A stretch of DNA of 64,000 bases. Source: Capitulum mitella (lineage: Eukaryota; Arthropoda; Thecostraca; Pollicipedomorpha; Pollicipedidae). Shown one piece after another: positions 35,576 to 48,400 of the stretch; within the stretch, counting starts at the first letter, position 1, and every line of letters starts with the position of its first letter. The position numbers and the translations under genes were made by a program. Under the pieces are notes generated by a model. The model was not told the DNA's origin. It ran no database searches and saw only the letters and a list, made by a program, of their open reading frames with translations. The stretch covers positions 9,236,118 to 9,300,117 of the forward strand of contig CP099839.1 in NCBI GenBank assembly GCA_030062745.1, read 5' to 3'.

Positions 35576-36210
35576 GGGGGTCCCCCGCTTACTTAGCTTC
35601 CCGCTTACTAAAGCATGAAACCACTGTTTTCTGTAACAGCCAAGAAAGGTGTAAAATACCCAAGTGGAGCTGAACTCCTTGGTCTTAAAAGGAAACAATG
35701 AGGTGGCTTCCGAGCTTAGTCTCAGAAACATTGCTTAGGGGCCATTAAAAGATCATTATCTTAATACGATTTTTCGTCATGAATGATCGGTATTCGTGGG
35801 AACGATAACTTATGACCATCAGTCAAGCTTCCGATAATAGAAGCTACACGCCTCCGGTCCACAACTCATTCTCGAACCTCTCATCGATTCTTCATCGCAT
35901 AGACGCTATAGGCTTTTAGCACAAAAAAATTGCACCGACGAGTTGCCTGTTCTTTTGTGCTCCATATAAACCAAATATTGACTGTATTGTACCATGATTT
36001 GATTTCAGTCCATCTTCTCGTCAAATTCTGCACGTCCTCACGCGGATTTTTTTCAACAAGAATTACTCGGTTGCAGTGACTGGTTAAATTCGCAGTCACA
36101 TAAATTAACTGACGCATACACGGCCCAATACCTCAGATCTGCAGTGTAAAAATGTGGACACTGTTTTTAAAGCGGCTTCGGTTCCAGCACGCTATACCGG
36201 CAATCCAGGA

Positions 36211-36466
36211 CACTGGCGCAGCCATGGGAGGCAGGGTGCCCAGGGGCCTGGTTCCCCTTTAGCCCGTTTCTTTTTTGTTTATTTAATAGCACGGACGCAG
36301 CGAACGAGGTGTTCTGCCGTGTTCCACTTGCGGAACTGAGTACTGGTAATCAAAAGGAGCCTTCTCAGTGAAACCCACTGCACATCGTCTTCCCACCAGG
36401 CAGTTTTCGTACGATTTCAGTTCTCACTGACCTCCCCCTTTTTAAGGAGGTGCTGACTGCGCCCCA
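36211..36466 (+). mobile_element. MITE family Z, copy 3 (longer variant)
   Basis: Starts CACTGGCGCAGCCATG and ends GCTGACTGCGCCCCA; shares CACTGCACATCGTCTTCCC-type interior with copy 1. It carries about 90 extra bases around 36,260-36,350 relative to copy 1. Confidence 0.6.
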
Positions 36467-36744
36467 GAGGCCAGAGAGACTCGAAATGGGCATCGTCTCG
36501 AAAGGAAAGTGAACGCCCAATCGCAGAACACCATGTCAGTGCAACGGGAGACAGCACGTGCGGCGTTCAGGGTGTTTTTGTTGTGAAATACCGAAAGGAA
36601 AAAGCATTGATACAAGTGCCAACGACGTGGGCCTCGCTCGTCATGCGCTTACAAAGCGTCTCACTGGTTTTATCCTGCCCTAACCTGTATCTCACGACGT
36701 AACAAAGCAATCTAATGATACCTCGCCAATCATGGAGAGTCCCA

Positions 36745-36955
36745 GAGCCCCAGAGCCCAAGACATTGGAGGGGACAAATCAGAATCCGGGGAGACAGTCT
36801 GACCCAAAATCTTATTTTCCAATGGGAAATTGGGAGAAACGTTCGTTTTCCAACCAAAATCGGAGGAGGACAAAAGCCCTTTTTGCCAAAATTGGAGGGG
36901 ACATCTCCCTCCAGCCCCATGCTTACAACCATGTATCCCATCACCCCCAGCAGGG
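36745..36955 (+). repeat. partial copy of element X interior
   Basis: Matches 2,755-3,000 in the same orientation (GGGGACAAATCAGAATC, GACCCAAAATCTT, CCAAAATCGG, AAATTGGAGGGGA). Inverted ends not seen. Confidence 0.6.
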
Positions 36956-38582
36956 AGATGGTAATTATCCAAGAAACTGTCCACCAAGCTAGCAAGCCCC
37001 TAAAAACGAAGACAGTCTCCTAAGGTCTGGCACAAGAAACATCATGTTATTTCGCTGAAATCATCCCTACTACAAAGCCTGCGAGATTAAGGGTGAGTTG
37101 GCTGGTGCCGAGGCCGCCATTGGAAAACCAAACATTGTTTCCATGGCGTACGTCGAACACAGGAAATGTGGAAATCGGGATGGTGAATACTTATTAGGAA
37201 TCGGAAGCAGTGAAAATGCCCCGAGCGATGACATAAATTGACGGAATGGAATACCAGTGGCAATGTAAGAAACACAGTGACATGAAAGGTCGGTTCCATT
37301 TTTAAGGAGATGGATGGAACCACGTTCTTCGTGCTTTCTAAGCCTGGAAACCAAGCGCCGCCCCCTGAAAACGATCTTGTTTAACAAATGCAGTCCAAAT
37401 GAATTGCTGGTGCGATGTTTCCGGCCACGGCCCGGCTAAATTGGGCTTGCTGCCCGGACGCTGGGCACTACATCTGGTTGTGTAGTCCTGTATTTATGGT
37501 TTCCTAAGAACCGCCGAATTTGGGCCGAGAATGGAACTTGCCTCCAATGGTTGACACGACCGAGTGGCAGTCCCTTGGACGCTTTATTGGCCAGTCGACA
37601 GCTGACCCGATGACCGTAACTAGAGCGTTTTCGGAATTTAGGTCGCGGTCAGGCCCGTCTCCGCCGCGTTAGGTCGTTCTGAGGTCGTCAGATTCGGCCG
37701 CAGGTCTCTTTCTAGACGAGTCAACAGCCAACGGCGGCATGACAGTCCCTCCCACGGACGTCGGCCAGGTGTCGTCTGGGCAGGCTGCCGCACCTGCCGC
37801 TCCCGGCTGGAGGGTGTCGTGTCTGGTCAGGTCAGCGCCAGGTCGCGGTCAGGTCCGTCACGTTACGCGCGTCACGCTCCAGCGGCGGGCGCCGCGCCGC
37901 CCGGTCGCCCGCATCCGGGCGGCGCTTCCGCGTGTGACGGCGGCTCCCGCCCTGACGGAGTCCGAGCCCCGACCGGCCGTGGCCGAAGGACGCTCACCTG
38001 GTGCTGCGCGGCGCGTGCCGGCACCGGCGGGGTCCGAATCCACCTGGCGCTGCCGCCGACCGCCGCCGCCCGGCCGCCGCCGCCGCGGCCGTGACGTCAT
38101 CGTCAGGTTGGCCGCCGCCAGATGGCTGTGGCGGCCGCCTGGACCCGAGACGACTGCCGGGATCGGGTACCCGGACTGCTCTCAGGTGGGCGGCCAGATC
38201 GGACGAGCTGGCCACTGGGAAGTCCATCCAGAAAGCCCGTGTTTTTTTAGGGGGGAACAGGGACGTTTTTCCCCATACGACTAATGTTAAATTTCCCAAA
38301 AAGCGGGAGGGGGGACCCCAGGCCCCAGACCTCAGGCCCCCGTTCCGACACACATGAGGAAATAAAACACGGATGAATCATTAATTTAACAGAGCAAGAT
38401 TTCCCGTCTATTTCTAACTCGTCAGCGCCTTCCGTGGAAAAGGCGGATTTTTTTCAAAAGACATTTGATACGAGTGACTTGCTGGGTAGATGCATTGGAT
38501 TAGATTCGCGCCAGGCAGAAGTAATTGCACGGACCGTGAGCAGCACGCCCAAGCGCGTAACGCCGGGCAACGGTTGATTCCG

Positions 38583-38660
38583 TGGCGAGAGTTGAACGCG
38601 CTGTCAAAGATACCAGACAGCCGCGTAGTAGTCAGCATGACCTACTATTGCCAGTGACAA
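38583..38660 (+). repeat. dispersed repeat W, copy 2
   Basis: See the copy at 21,524-21,592; both contain CTGTCAAAGATAC and continue alike for about 65 bases. Confidence 0.5.
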
Positions 38661-40800
38661 TCGTTCGGTTTTTGGCCGGGCGTAAAAACCGACTGCTGAT
38701 TGCAGGTGGCGCAGAAAGTCGATTCCCCGTCGCCCTAAAGGTGCGCCTATGATTTACGCCACGAGTATACTGTGGACAGGTTCTTCCCTCTGCTCCCTGC
38801 GGTGACAAGGGGCGCTTTCACGTACCAAATGTGTCTTTAAAAATGAATGGGACAGTCTCTGATGGCTTTAAGACCACGTAGGCACAACCCATTCTTGCCG
38901 CTGGAGCACACGTTACCGCACCTCTAGATTCACCTCCATGCCGATAGCGCTGGTTTGTTGCTGGCGCAGACTGCCGTCAACGAATTCGGCACTAATCCAT
39001 CGCTAAAAAGTCAACCAACGCAGTTGAACTATTTCATGTTAGGGTAACTGATTTCATGTTAGGGCAACTGATTCCGCGTAATCCACGTGCAACCGGGCAG
39101 CCCGTGAAATAACGTGGCCATTAGTAGTCATATACTCGCGAAACGTTCGTTTTCACGAGCTGCTATTGTAAAGTTGATCCGGCCACGGTTCCGTGAGCGG
39201 CTTCGTACAGCCGGGAGCGCTGGAACGCCGCCGCTACCGCCGCTAGAGGGTGAAAGTCTCGGCCAGTGTGGCCACCACGGGGGCGGCAACGGCGGTGTCC
39301 CGGCAATGCGGCCGCCAGGCGGTGTCCGCGGTAGAATCCCGGCCATCGAGGCACTCTGCACCGTGGCTTCTTTGGGGTAGGTCATGTGGGTGTCGGGCTA
39401 AAGAGGGTCTCAGGATTTTGGGTTTGGGATTCCCCTTGCGTGAATGTAGGCACCGTGACTGTGAGTGTATTTGTATCGAACGTATCGCCTCGAATGTTTA
39501 GGGTGGGTCGTGCATCTCTTTAATTGTAACTTGAAATTTGTGAATATATGGGGTCCATGAGATCAGTTGTCTCCTCTCCTTCGTGCGGGGTGCCGAGGCT
39601 GTCCTACAGTGAACGAGCATTCATTCCCTACCCCGGCTGCTAGTAACTACCGTGTGGCAGGCGGTTAAAGAGTAAATGTTGCTACACCCGGAGGTGGCGT
39701 CTGTTGATTAAGACCCTTCGCCTTGTAACGCGCCTGGCCAGCGTGTGACAAGGGGGTCCGTGTATTCCTGAGGTACACCTGCCACACTATGAATCCGTTC
39801 AATACAAAAAACGCATAGTAGTATTTTTTAATTTGGAGGCTATTTTGGAACAGAATGCAGTATGGGATATTTCTACAGGTATGGTGTTTCTCAGGCAGCA
39901 ACTCCATCTTAAAAATGTTTAGCAAACTCCACAATGGCTTCACAATGCGGCTCATCACGCAAAATGCATTTGCTCACGCAGCCTTTTTGAAAACTTGTGA
40001 CTGGCTTTACAATCGCTGCAAGCGATGCCTAGGATTGCGCGTGGCGTCAGATAAAGGTCAAGTGAGATGTCCTTGCCCTATCGCTGCGGTGCTTTTGGCA
40101 AAGGATCTTTTACCAGGCACGCATTTTTGCATACGTGCATTTTAAAAGTTTAAGATAAAAACAAGAAAGACGAGTTATCTGGTTTCTTTCCACTCAGCAA
40201 TTCACGCCAGTTTTAGGGCTACACCAATCCAGTCTGAAATGCCGGGCACTTTCCCGGTCCACGAAGAGCTGCGTTCAGCCCATAGCACAACTGTGAAGGC
40301 AATCCGGACTTCTGCTGATTTACAGCTGATTTACGGCACAAAGATCTGGCACGAGCCAAGGAGCTGCCAGGCCTTTTCCTCCACCCGAACTTCAACCATC
40401 CACCTTCCCCGCCAGCACGATGCCGCAGCCACACAACGCAGCCAATGAGCACATGTATTGACATCAAACATCAGCAAGCTGACACGCCCGATGAGTGCAT
40501 GCCGCGCGGCGCCCTGAGCCTGGCCGATGGCCGCCGGAGAGGAGAGCTCTGACAGCGAGCCCTTGGTCCCGGTCCGGCGCCGGCCCGACCGCGCCACTAC
40601 AGGCGACCGCGGCTGGGTCGCGAGGTACGTGGATATGTGGATGAGCCGCACAGTCGCGGGGGAGAGGCTCCCCCGATGACGTGCTGAGCAGCGCCGAGCG
40701 GCCGGCGGCCCGCCCGCCCGCCGCCGGCACGAGCGGACGCACACACGCGCACGCAAACGGCCCACTCGGCTGACTGGCCACGACGCGACCCCGGCGGCCA

Positions 40801-40945
40801 GCACGCCGGTCCGGCCCACAGATGGACCAGGACCGTCTGACGCCGGCCGGCCAGCGGACCGGTCCACAGGCGGACCGGGACCTTCTGACGCTGGCCGGCA
40901 GGCCGGTCTGGTCCACAGGCGGACCCGGGCCGTCTGACCCGGCCG
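40801..40945. repeat. minisatellite, about 50-bp unit, three copies
   Basis: Three head-to-tail units built on GTCCACAGGCGGACC followed by a TCTGACGC(C/T)GGCCGGC stretch. It lies in a CpG-rich block and explains the repeated PVDR/PASxGPGP text of the minus-strand frame there. Confidence 0.8.
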
Positions 40946-42342
40946 AGCGGGGCTCTGCCGCACAGAAGCGTAGCGGAACGGCGCCAGCGGCACGGCGACA
41001 CGCGACCGGACCACGGCGGAACACCGGGGCCTTGATGACCGAATGAAACATTCGCGCGTCGAACTGCTGCGAACGCATCGGCACGTTAACATCTATGCAC
41101 GGCGGCTGACAGCAGCCCGACACTCATGCAGAATACTTTTCCTGTCACATACGTAAACCCATCGCTGAAGCAAACGTAAACGTTCTTCCCACCTCTAACG
41201 CGTTTGTACAATCGTCTGAAAGTTCACCGTTCGAAAACTCGCCGCTTGTCGGATTAACAGAGCCTAAATTAGTTTCTCTCCCACGACGGTAGCACCGCCG
41301 CGGACCCTGTCGTTTAACGTCAACCCAGCTCTACTAAACCCACGGCTACAGGCCCTAATACAACAAATACTGCGGCTCGCTTTACCCCGTATCTCAAAAC
41401 ACACGCCAATTACCAGGCACACTGAATCCTTCCTCACCCACGTACCGCACATCACGCCGGGGCGGGAGCTTTTGGAGCCTTCAGCGGCGCTGAGGGGCGT
41501 CAGAGGCCGTCGAACACTGCCAACACTCGCGCGCCCATACGCCCGGCCGCCGCACCCGCGCGCTCTTTGGCAACGATCGGCCTGACTGATATGAGTACGG
41601 GGGCCGACCAGCGGTCGGTCGACCCCTCTCGGACTAGCGCACGTCAGCCGGCGGGAATCGCGCGCCCGCGACGCCCACGTCGACAGAGGGTCTACGGCGT
41701 CTACGGCGACAGAGCAGCCGGCAATCCAGAGACCAGTGTGGCTTATGTGTTCCCGCAAATGACTATGCTGGTGAGCTCGGTCACGTGGTCCAGAACGGCA
41801 CGAAGGGGGGCCACTCTGCCTCGAGACCAAATGGCAGAGCCTCATGGAGGTCGTCCAAAAGGCTTTGTTTAACAGCCTCAATGGTAAACCTTCAAAGACA
41901 CACGCCGATCATCGCAAAATGCCCGAGCTTTCTGCAAACAAGTACCCGAATGGATTCCAGGTCCAGAATGAAACCGTACAGACCAAAGTCAAAGGAATAC
42001 AGTATACTCGTTCCGCCAGCAGGAATAGTGACAGTTAATATCATAGTAATCCTCTCCCACTGCGTGTTCCCATCATTCGACTACCAGACCAAAGGTTCTC
42101 GACGGCGCGATGTCACGACCAGCCTGTACGTCCCCACCTTTCCCGTACACCAGCGCCGTCTCTGCGGTCCACGGAGAGGAATAACACCTAAAATGTTTAG
42201 TCCTACATTCACAGGGCAGCCGCTGTGTGCGCTGCGCGCTGCAGACAGCCGCCGCCCCGGAGTCCACGCCCCAGGGCGGCCGCCGACAGGAGACGTCCGA
42301 CTGTCGGCCGGAGGCAGCAGATCACCGCCGCCCGACGAGAGA

Positions 42343-42489
42343 TCACAGCAGCCGCGCCGGCAACAGGCAGAGCAGCGCCAGCAGCAGGCCGGCGGCGGCC
42401 GACGGCCGGCCGGCCGCGCCCGGCGCCGCCGCCAGCCGCCGCCGGCTGCCGTCCTCGGACGGCGAGCCCGGCAACGGCGGGCCCGGCTC
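42343..42489 (-). CDS. gene C possible last exon
   Basis: Acceptor GCCGTCAG then a 48-codon frame ending in TGA: a proline/serine/arginine/alanine-rich stretch and a terminal hydrophobic segment GLLLALLCLLPARLL. If real, the protein would end in a tail like a GPI-anchor signal or membrane anchor. The phase does not fit exon 31, and the phase-compatible frame gives only alanine/arginine-rich text, so either an exon in 42,490-43,384 is missed or this is not coding. Confidence 0.3.
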   Translation of the reverse strand, partial: EPGPPLPGSPSEDGSRRRLAAAPGAAGRPSAAAGLLLALLCLLPARLL

Positions 42490-45400
42490 CTGACGGCGGA
42501 GGAGGAGCGTCAGGGTCGGCCACAGACCGGCCACACCGGCCACACCGGCCACAGACCGGCCCCCGGCCACAGACCGGCCACACCGGCCATAGACCGCACA
42601 CCCCAGCCACAGACCGGCCTCCGGCCACAGACTGGCCACAGACCGGCCCCCGGCCACACACCGGCCCCCGGCCACAGATCGGCCCCCGGCCACAGACCAG
42701 CCTCCGGCCACAGACCGGCCACACCGGCCATAGACCGCACACCCCAGCCACAGACCGGCCTCCGGCCACAGACTGGCCACAGACCGGCCCCTGGCCACAG
42801 ACCGGCCACACCGGACACCCCGGCCACAGATCGGCCCCCGGCCACACACCGGCCCCCGGCCAAAGACCAGCCTCTGGCCCCCGGCCACAGATCAGCCTCC
42901 GGCCACGCACCGGCCCCCGGCCAAAGACGGCCCCCGGCCAAAGACCAGCCTCTGGCCTCCGGCCACAGACCGGCCCCCGACGGTGTGGAAGGCCGTATAC
43001 AGACGACCTACACCACAACACACAAAAAGAACAGTATAAACGCTGACCACAGTACGAAAAACGACGATAACACATATACCCGAACACCACTGCAAGAGAA
43101 AGAAATGCTCCGTCTAATGAACGCATCTCAGACAAACCACGTTTCTTATGAAAAAAACTTGCATTCATTTCAGCCAAGGCAACCATCCAACATCAGGCCT
43201 GGCACAACACAATACTGCCCGCCCGCGTTCCCGCCGACTCATCCTTTGGCACTGCTGGGGGGTTTCTGCGCCGCCCCCTATCCAACCAAACGAGCCACGC
43301 CGGTCTGGGCCGGACCAACGGGCGAGCAGCGGGAGACCAGCGGGCGACCAGCGCGGCCCCAGCGCCGCCGGGCGGCCGACTCACCGCGGTGGCGACCCGC
43401 TGCCAGACCGGCGTCGGCCAGCAGCGCGGCCGAGGCGGCGCCGCCCTCCTGCCGCAGCAGGGCCGAGTCCCAGACGGCGCCCGAGGTGGCCGCCACCAGC
43501 TGGCCCAGGTCGCCCTGAGGGAGGTGACACCAGTCAGCCAACAGCGGGCCGGCCACACCGCCAGACGTGACCGTCGGCAGAGCTGGACCAGGCCACTCCG
43601 GCACGGAGCGCGTCAGGGAGCAGCTGGACCATCCAGACTTCGGGACACGACAGCCCGCCGACTCCGGCAGTCATGAGTGTGTGGCACAGGTTAATAGTTT
43701 GTAAGGCCACCCACGTTCCGAAACAATACCGTCGGCCATCCGTCAGCTGACCCAAGCCAATCCGAGTCTCCAACGAACCAACGCCTTCCACGCTGGCCCC
43801 AGACCACCCTCGGCGGGCGAAGACCTCCCCACAGGCCACGCCTGGGTTACTCGTCTCTCCCCAGGGCATGAACGACCCATTCCTCCCTCACCAAGGATGT
43901 CCACACTCCCTCACTGACCTGGTGTTCGGGCAGCGTCAGCCGCCGCCGGCCGTCGGTCGAGATGACCCGACCCCGCGCCGTCAGGCCGCGCACGGGCAGC
44001 TCCAGCAGCGGGTACCGCGCCAGGGGCGTCACCAGGTGCACGGCCACGTGGCGGCTCCACAGCTGGCGCCGCAGGCCCGTCAGCGAGGCGCCGCCGCGCA
44101 ACTGGGAACGCAAACACGCCGTCCAGCTGCAGTCACTCGCGGCGCAGGCGTGGTGCATGGAGCGGATGACAGCGCACTGTTCGCAATGGGAAACATTACA
44201 TTTGCTGGCAATCCTACACAGAAGTACTGGCCAATTTCAACCCCGCCGACGGTATGTAGTTGGATGGCGAGGCACACCGGTCCGCACTGTCAGTAGAGAC
44301 CACCAGCAGACTGTACCTCGTCAGACGGCGCGAAGACGACCAGGACCCGGTGCGCGGCCGGCCCGCCGAACGGCCGGCCTGTCATCGCCCGGTGTAGCGT
44401 CCGCACCAGGTCGCCGGAGCGCAGCTTGCTGCCCTCCAGCTGCAGACTCTCAGGAGAGTCCACCCAGACCGGACTGCCGGGTAGAGGAAAGACCGGATGC
44501 GTCATTACGTCAGGCCGACCGCGGACAGGCCGCAGGCCCAGTATCACGGCTCATCTTAGGGAAATACGGTATCGCAATGAACAAGCAAGGCGACCACCAT
44601 CCATCGAAATTTGTCCGTCTACAAGCTAACGCCAGGTCTAACACGTCCTCAACACTGGCTACAGGACCTCCATTAACACAGGCATTTCTTTTCTCACTGC
44701 GCAAACTCTTAAGTCCCATTAAGATCTTTTCCGGGCTGAGCCCCTTAAGAACGTCAGATTCCGTTCCCGCAGAGGTGGCGCCGTCGCCAGCGGTGCTCAC
44801 CGTGCCGGCGGGCCGCCGTCCGCCACCAGCGCGTACTGGACGGAGCGCTGTCCCAGCTCGGCCAGCTGGCGGTGCAGCGTCTCGGCCAGCAGCCGGACCG
44901 TGTCGGCGCCCACCGCAGGGTCGGCCACGGCCAGCAGCACGCGGACCGGCTCAGCGCCGCCGACCGGCCCGGACCGGGACACCTGCCACGGTACCGGCTC
45001 AGGGGCGGCTGCAGCAGACACAGGAGGGTCAGACCGGGACACCAGCCATGATACGGGCTCAGGGGCGGCTGCAGCAGACACAGGAGGGTCAGACCGGGAC
45101 ACCAGCCATGGTACCGGCTCAGGGGCGGCTGCAGCAGACACAGGAGGGTCAGACCGGGACACCAGCCATGGTACCGGCTCAGGGGCGGCTGCAGCACAGA
45201 CAAAGGGGGGGGAAATTTCACACAGACATATACGTTCTGAGCCAGCTGTACCCAAGACACAAACACCCTGGACCCAAACTACATCAAGGCAAAACGTTCA
45301 ATATTACATAAGTTTATCAGTCCGATTCCAAAACGGTCCGGTGCTAACGCCAACACCAGCGTCGGCCGGCGCTGCCCCCCCCCCCCTCGGCGCCGGCCCT

Positions 45401-48400
45401 GGAGCTCACCGCAGAGCGGCCGGTGCTGACGGGCGGCCCGTTCTAGGCCGGTCAGCCGGCTGCACTCGGCTGTCTCCACCCGGCCGCAGCCGTCGATCTC
45501 CAGCGCGGGCCCGGCGGCGGCCGGCGCGGCCGGACACCGCCCGCCGGCCTCCATCCCGAACTGCCGCCACGCCGCGGCCCGGTCCCAGCCGGCGGTGTCC
45601 TCTGCCGGCGGCGCACGGCGCGGAGTCAGCCGCGATCGCCGCATCACACTCTGATGAGGGACGCAGTGGGCGGCTGCACAATGGGCAGGCTAGCTGGCGT
45701 AGACAAACTCAGTTTGCATGATGGACAAACAGATGGCATACTAAATATATCACGCTGGGTTTAGCAGATGAATAAGAAGCGGGCTACGACGGAAACAACG
45801 CTGCTCATCGCAATGGCGTGACAAGTACACATCATAGTCGGAAATGTGCTTTTTCCAAGTACGCGGAGAACTAATCCAGTGTTGCCAAATATTCCCGGAC
45901 GTACGCGGTGCACGTTGACCGACCGAACAGCCCTGACTGCCAAACGCAACGAGGCCCCGTCTCACCGGCGGTGGCCAGGAGGCCGGCGGTGCGGCGCGAC
46001 ATCCACGGGTCCAGCCGGAACACGGTCACGCCGCAGCCGAGGTCGACCTCGGCCTGAAGACCGAACGAGGAGCGGGCCACCAGCCGGCTGCCCTCCGTCC
46101 GAACCTCCGTCCGGCTGCCGGGCAGGGACGGGTCAGGGCGGGGCGGACACGCCGGTACCGGCCGAGCACACAGGATTCATACCAGGTCAGAGCCGGTCAC
46201 AGCCGAGCGCACAAATATCACAGCAGGTCACAGCCGGTCACAGCTGAGCACTCAGGAATCACAGCAGGTCAGAGCCGGACACAGCCGAGCACACAGGTGT
46301 CACAGCAGGTCAGAGCTAGTCACAGCCGAGCGCACCGGTGTCACAGCAGGTCCGAGCCGGTCACAGCCGAGCAAGCAGGAGTCACAGCAGGTCACAGCCA
46401 GTCACAGCCGAGCACACAGGTGTCACAGCAGGTCACAGCCGGTCACAACCAAGCACACAGGTGTCACAGCAGGTCAGAGCCGGTCACAGCCAAGCACACA
46501 GGTGTCACAGCAGGTCAGAGCCGGTCACAGCTCAGCATACAGGTGTCGCAGCAGGTCAGAGGCGGTCAAAACAGAGCACAAAGTTGTCAAGACGAGCAGC
46601 GCCAACCGAAAACACAGCGGCCGGGTGTTGCAGGCATTCACGAGTCAGGTGGCGCCGATTATAAATGACAATTTGAACTACTTGCCATATCTGGCGGGAT
46701 ATTCGGTATTCGGCTTGCCGTCAAAGACGAGGTGAAAAGAGGGTTCTGACATTACTACACTACTCGCACTCGACGCTTTCCGACGAGAAGCACTTACAAG
46801 CGCGAGGGCAGCGACACGTTGAATCGTTCGACGTGCACCTGCCCTCTGTCGTTGACCAGCACGTTGCAGTCGAGGAAGGTCATCGCCAGATAGCGGGCCG
46901 ATCGGAGGACGGAGAAGCCGCGCTGCTCCACGTCAGCCAGCAGCAGGTGCGCGCAGCCGTCCACAGCTGTACACAGAAGATAAACATTGTTGACTATTTT
47001 CAACTTGTGCTAATGCTCTGCTTGACACGCTTGTTTACTTTCGTTTCCGTTTCTTAGCAGGGAGTGCAGAGACTTGCTTTCTATGCTCTTTGTTGTTGAC
47101 ATGTGGTTCTGTGCGTCGCTGGGCTGAGGGAGGGGCACTCCTTGTTGTCTGATCTTGGGCGATGGTTAGAAAAAAATTGTCACGGGGGGAAGAGTTACAT
47201 GCCGGGAACGGCTGCGGTTTCAAAAAGAAATGTACTGACTACCTGCCCCCAGCCGAGTATAACAGAACATAATGCGGTTTTCCGAAAAACAAAACGTTCC
47301 AGAAAACAGAAAAAAACAGACGTCCATATCTACCAAGATTCACGTTCAGAGACTCAGCGACGAAAGCGTTCTGCGGCACGACACCGCAAAAGCCTGTCGA
47401 GGCACATTCCTTCACCAATTAAACCGATACTCCCGCTGGCAGAATGGAGCAGTCACCACTGACCGGGCAGCATAAACGAGCGCCCGTCCAGCGCCAGCGC
47501 CCGGCCGTCCCGCCAGAGGGCAGCCAGCGGCCGGCGGTCGTCCGGACGGGCCAGCAGCTCGCTCAGCACCGACGGCTGCTGCAGCCGGGCGCGCGCCACG
47601 GCCGTGATGTTCCATATCGTCTGCAACACCGACACCGGCACGCGCGCCGGGTCAAGGAGCGAGGAAAACACCGCGCCAGAAATTCTGTTGTCGGCAAAAT
47701 TACTCTTCTGAAACAAGGCAGTGGATCGAACTCTAAATGCACCGATGTGTCGAAAGGGACACTCTGAAAAACATAGGGCACCTCGACTTTAAATCAGTTG
47801 TTCGTATCAGCCAACGGCCATCCAACCAACAGCAGATTCATCAGTAAAGCATGCCAGATTATTACGTTCATCTGGAGGCTGACAAACCCAACGCAGGTTG
47901 GTGAGCTCACCTTATGTCGGTGTAGTCGGGCCAGTTAGTGGGCTCAGCTGCACGTTGACGTATTCGGGCCGGTTAGCGACCTCACCTGTACGTTGTCGTA
48001 GCCGGGCAGGTCGGTGGGCTCACCTATACGCTGGCGTAGTCGGGCAGCTTACTGAGCTCACCTGCACGTTGGCGTAGTCGGGCAGGTCGGTCAGCTCGAC
48101 CCTAGTGCGGCTGCCGCGGACGGTGCGCTCCATCTTGAACGGCAGCCGCTGCAGGCCGGCCACCATCAGCTGGTTGAGCCGTTGCATCAGCTGACCCATC
48201 ATCTGCGGCGGTAGCAGGCCCAGAACGCGTTCTGTCGCCCAGAGAACGGGTCAGTACGATCAGCGGCACCCACCGCCAGCTGGTGCTGCTGAATCTCCGG
48301 CCTCGGCCCCCGGAAGTGTATTGACAGATTTCGACGAAGTCCCAACCCATGGTGGCTATCGTTAGGGTCAATACCATTCCGTTTACGTGGCGTGAATTGG

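Larger units (their letters stand above)
28844..42342. other. 13.5-kb intergenic region, no gene recognised
   Basis: Between the start of gene B and the apparent end of gene C. It holds MITE copies, microsatellites and CpG-rich blocks (about 33.05-33.45, 37.75-38.20 and 40.45-41.05 kb) that open long arginine/proline/alanine frames on several frames at once. I could not support any of these as genes. The promoter of gene B should lie just above 28,844, but no core element is distinctive. Confidence 0.45.

Noticed and set aside
37739-38284. 181-codon plus-strand open frame
   Set aside because: Arginine/proline/alanine text in a CpG-rich block open in several frames at once, with no motif or splice partner.
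40331-41092. 253-codon minus-strand open frame
   Set aside because: Contains the three-copy 50-bp repeat and overlaps other frames of equal quality; no domain recognised.
41785-43518. 577-codon plus-strand open frame and the overlapping 325-codon minus frame
   Set aside because: Both run through the CCACAGACCGGCC minisatellite and a GC-rich block; the text is proline/glycine/arginine repeats with no domain, and the minus strand carries gene C exons at its right end.
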